From positions 2,728,001 through 2,792,000 of the forward strand of contig NZ_AP019307.1 in NCBI RefSeq assembly GCF_003945325.1: DNA of 64,000 nt. Reading direction: 5' to 3'. This DNA comes from Nocardioides baekrokdamisoli (GTDB lineage: Bacteria > Actinomycetota > Actinomycetes > Propionibacteriales > Nocardioidaceae). The notes beneath the pieces were generated by a model. The model was not told where the DNA came from. It did not search any database and worked only from the letters and a program-made list of their open reading frames with translations. Positions 63,303-64,000 of the stretch are shown in pieces (position 1 is the first letter of the stretch; each line of letters opens with the position of its first letter). Position numbers and translations under genes: made by a program.

Positions 63303-64000
63303 TTCTGTCCTGCCTTGTTGGTTCCAGCGCTGTGTGCACTCTTTGCCGTTCCGGCAAAGGCGTCACGGAGCTCGTCCGAGACGCCGGCGAGGTTGAGTTC
63401 GAAGGTGAAGCCCTGCTCGAACCGGTAGCTCTTGTTGACGTCCACCGGCTCGATGCCGTTGAGCGCCTCCTTCGCCGCGCGGATCACCCGGGTGTCCTTG
63501 TCGGCGATGTCGCGGGCGACCTCGAGCGCGGTGTCGAGGAGCTGGTCCTGGGGGACCAGTCGGTAGACCGAGCCGAAGCGGTGCAGATCAGCGGCGGAGA
63601 TGGTCTTCGCGGTGAAGTAGAGCGCGCGCATCATCTGCTGGGGGACCAGGCGAGCCATGTGGGTGGCTGCGCCGAGAGCGCCCTGCTTGACCTCGGGGAC
63701 GCCGAAGTACGCGTCCTCGCTCGCGACCACGATGTCGGCGTTGCCGACCAGGCCGACGCCTCCGCCGATGCAGAATCCGTTGACCGCGGCGATCACCGGG
63801 ACGCTGCACTCGTACACAGCCTTGAAGGCGGCGTAGCAGCCCTTGTTGGCACCGATCAGCGCGTCGAACCCGGTGGTGTGCTGCATCTCCTTGATGTCGA
63901 CGCCGGCGTTGAAGCCCTTGCCCTCGGCCCGCAGGATGACGACCTTGGTCGCCATGTCCTTGCTGGCCTCGTCGAGCGCAGTAGCGACATCGAACCAGCC
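63299..64000 (-). CDS. echA20: EchA20-like crotonase, steroid ring-D hydrolase (5' end outside window)
   Basis: The last 233 residues of a crotonase-fold protein; the reading frame remains open at the window end (GWFDVATALDEASKD precedes the internal Met). The oxyanion segments are RAEGKGFNAGVDIKEMQ and VNGFCIGGGVGLVGNADIVV, followed by FGVPEVKQGALGAATHMARLVP. EchA20 (Rv3550) opens ring D of HIEC-CoA by hydrolysis, just before IpdAB. Its place upstream of ipdA with an ATGA overlap is the same as in mycobacteria. Confidence 0.9.
   Translation of the reverse strand, partial: GWFDVATALDEASKDMATKVVILRAEGKGFNAGVDIKEMQHTTGFDALIGANKGCYAAFKAVYECSVPVIAAVNGFCIGGGVGLVGNADIVVASEDAYFGVPEVKQGALGAATHMARLVPQQMMRALYFTAKTISAADLHRFGSVYRLVPQDQLLDTALEVARDIADKDTRVIRAAKEALNGIEPVDVNKSYRFEQGFTFELNLAGVSDELRDAFAGTAKSAHSAGTNKAGQK

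Noticed and set aside
1..64000. tRNA, rRNA, insertion sequence, integrase or prophage genes
   Set aside because: None recognised. The dispersed repeats are not accompanied by a transposase.

Overview
The window is high-G+C actinobacterial DNA, most likely from a Nocardioidaceae-type relative of Nocardioides or Aeromicrobium. The lineage is inferred from gene content and style; there is no rRNA gene to confirm it. It carries a large steroid (cholesterol-type) catabolic region, about 1-44.8 kb and 60.6-64 kb, interrupted by a 16-kb stretch of mixed accessory and housekeeping genes. Coding density is very high, with many 1-4 bp ATGA/GTGA/TGATG overlaps.

Layout. 1-4.3 kb: the 3' end of an mce operon (MceD fragment, MceE lipoprotein, MceF, two Mce-associated proteins), the expected steroid importer. 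4.3-17.6 kb: fdxD-hsd4A-fabG3, kstR with divergent fadE34, a lipC-like esterase with divergent WS/DGAT, and a side-chain module made of a fused FadE28/FadE29-type dehydrogenase, a fused ChsH2-ChsH1 hydratase and the Ltp2 aldolase. 17.7-34.2 kb: an F420-type oxidoreductase, a poorly characterised SDR/DapB-fold pair, hsd4B-kstD, hsaE-hsaG-hsaF, then hsaA-hsaD-hsaC-hsaB followed by an uncharacterised flavoprotein and an uncharacterised membrane protein. 34.2-44.8 kb: the C/D-ring (HIP) module fadE33-fadE32-fadE31-echA-fadD3, with divergent fadE30-ipdF-kstR2, fadA6 and an Old-Yellow-type FMN enzyme. 44.8-60.5 kb: Nudix, cupin/TetR, VOC, lipoproteins, DoxX, GNAT, a secreted phosphoesterase, a two-component system next to VanY/VanZ-like genes, a Tat-exported class II (VAO-type) cholesterol oxidase and small conserved proteins. 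60.6-64 kb: ipdC-ipdB-ipdA and the start of an echA20-like gene, which finish ring C/D degradation.

How it fits together. Eight sites matching the KstR consensus TNNAACNNGTTNNA, seven exact and one with a single mismatch, lie before the uptake, side-chain and A/B-ring operons. Seven of them lie in divergent gene pairs, so one repressor site can serve two operons. The HIP genes surround kstR2 and carry different palindromes: an 18-bp site before fadE30/fadD3 and three copies of TTCCGAACGTTCGGAA at an exact 32-bp period before fadA6. I found no genes for KshA/KshB, Cyp125, FadE26/27, FadD17/19 or FadA5, so the early ring hydroxylation and early side-chain steps must be encoded elsewhere.

The most unusual feature is a dispersed 21-22-bp tandem repeat (core GCCGAAACCCGACA) at four places. 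Each place is at a gene end or gene junction, and at one the repeat forms the linker of the ChsH2-ChsH1 fusion. No tRNA, rRNA, insertion sequence, prophage or CRISPR array was seen.
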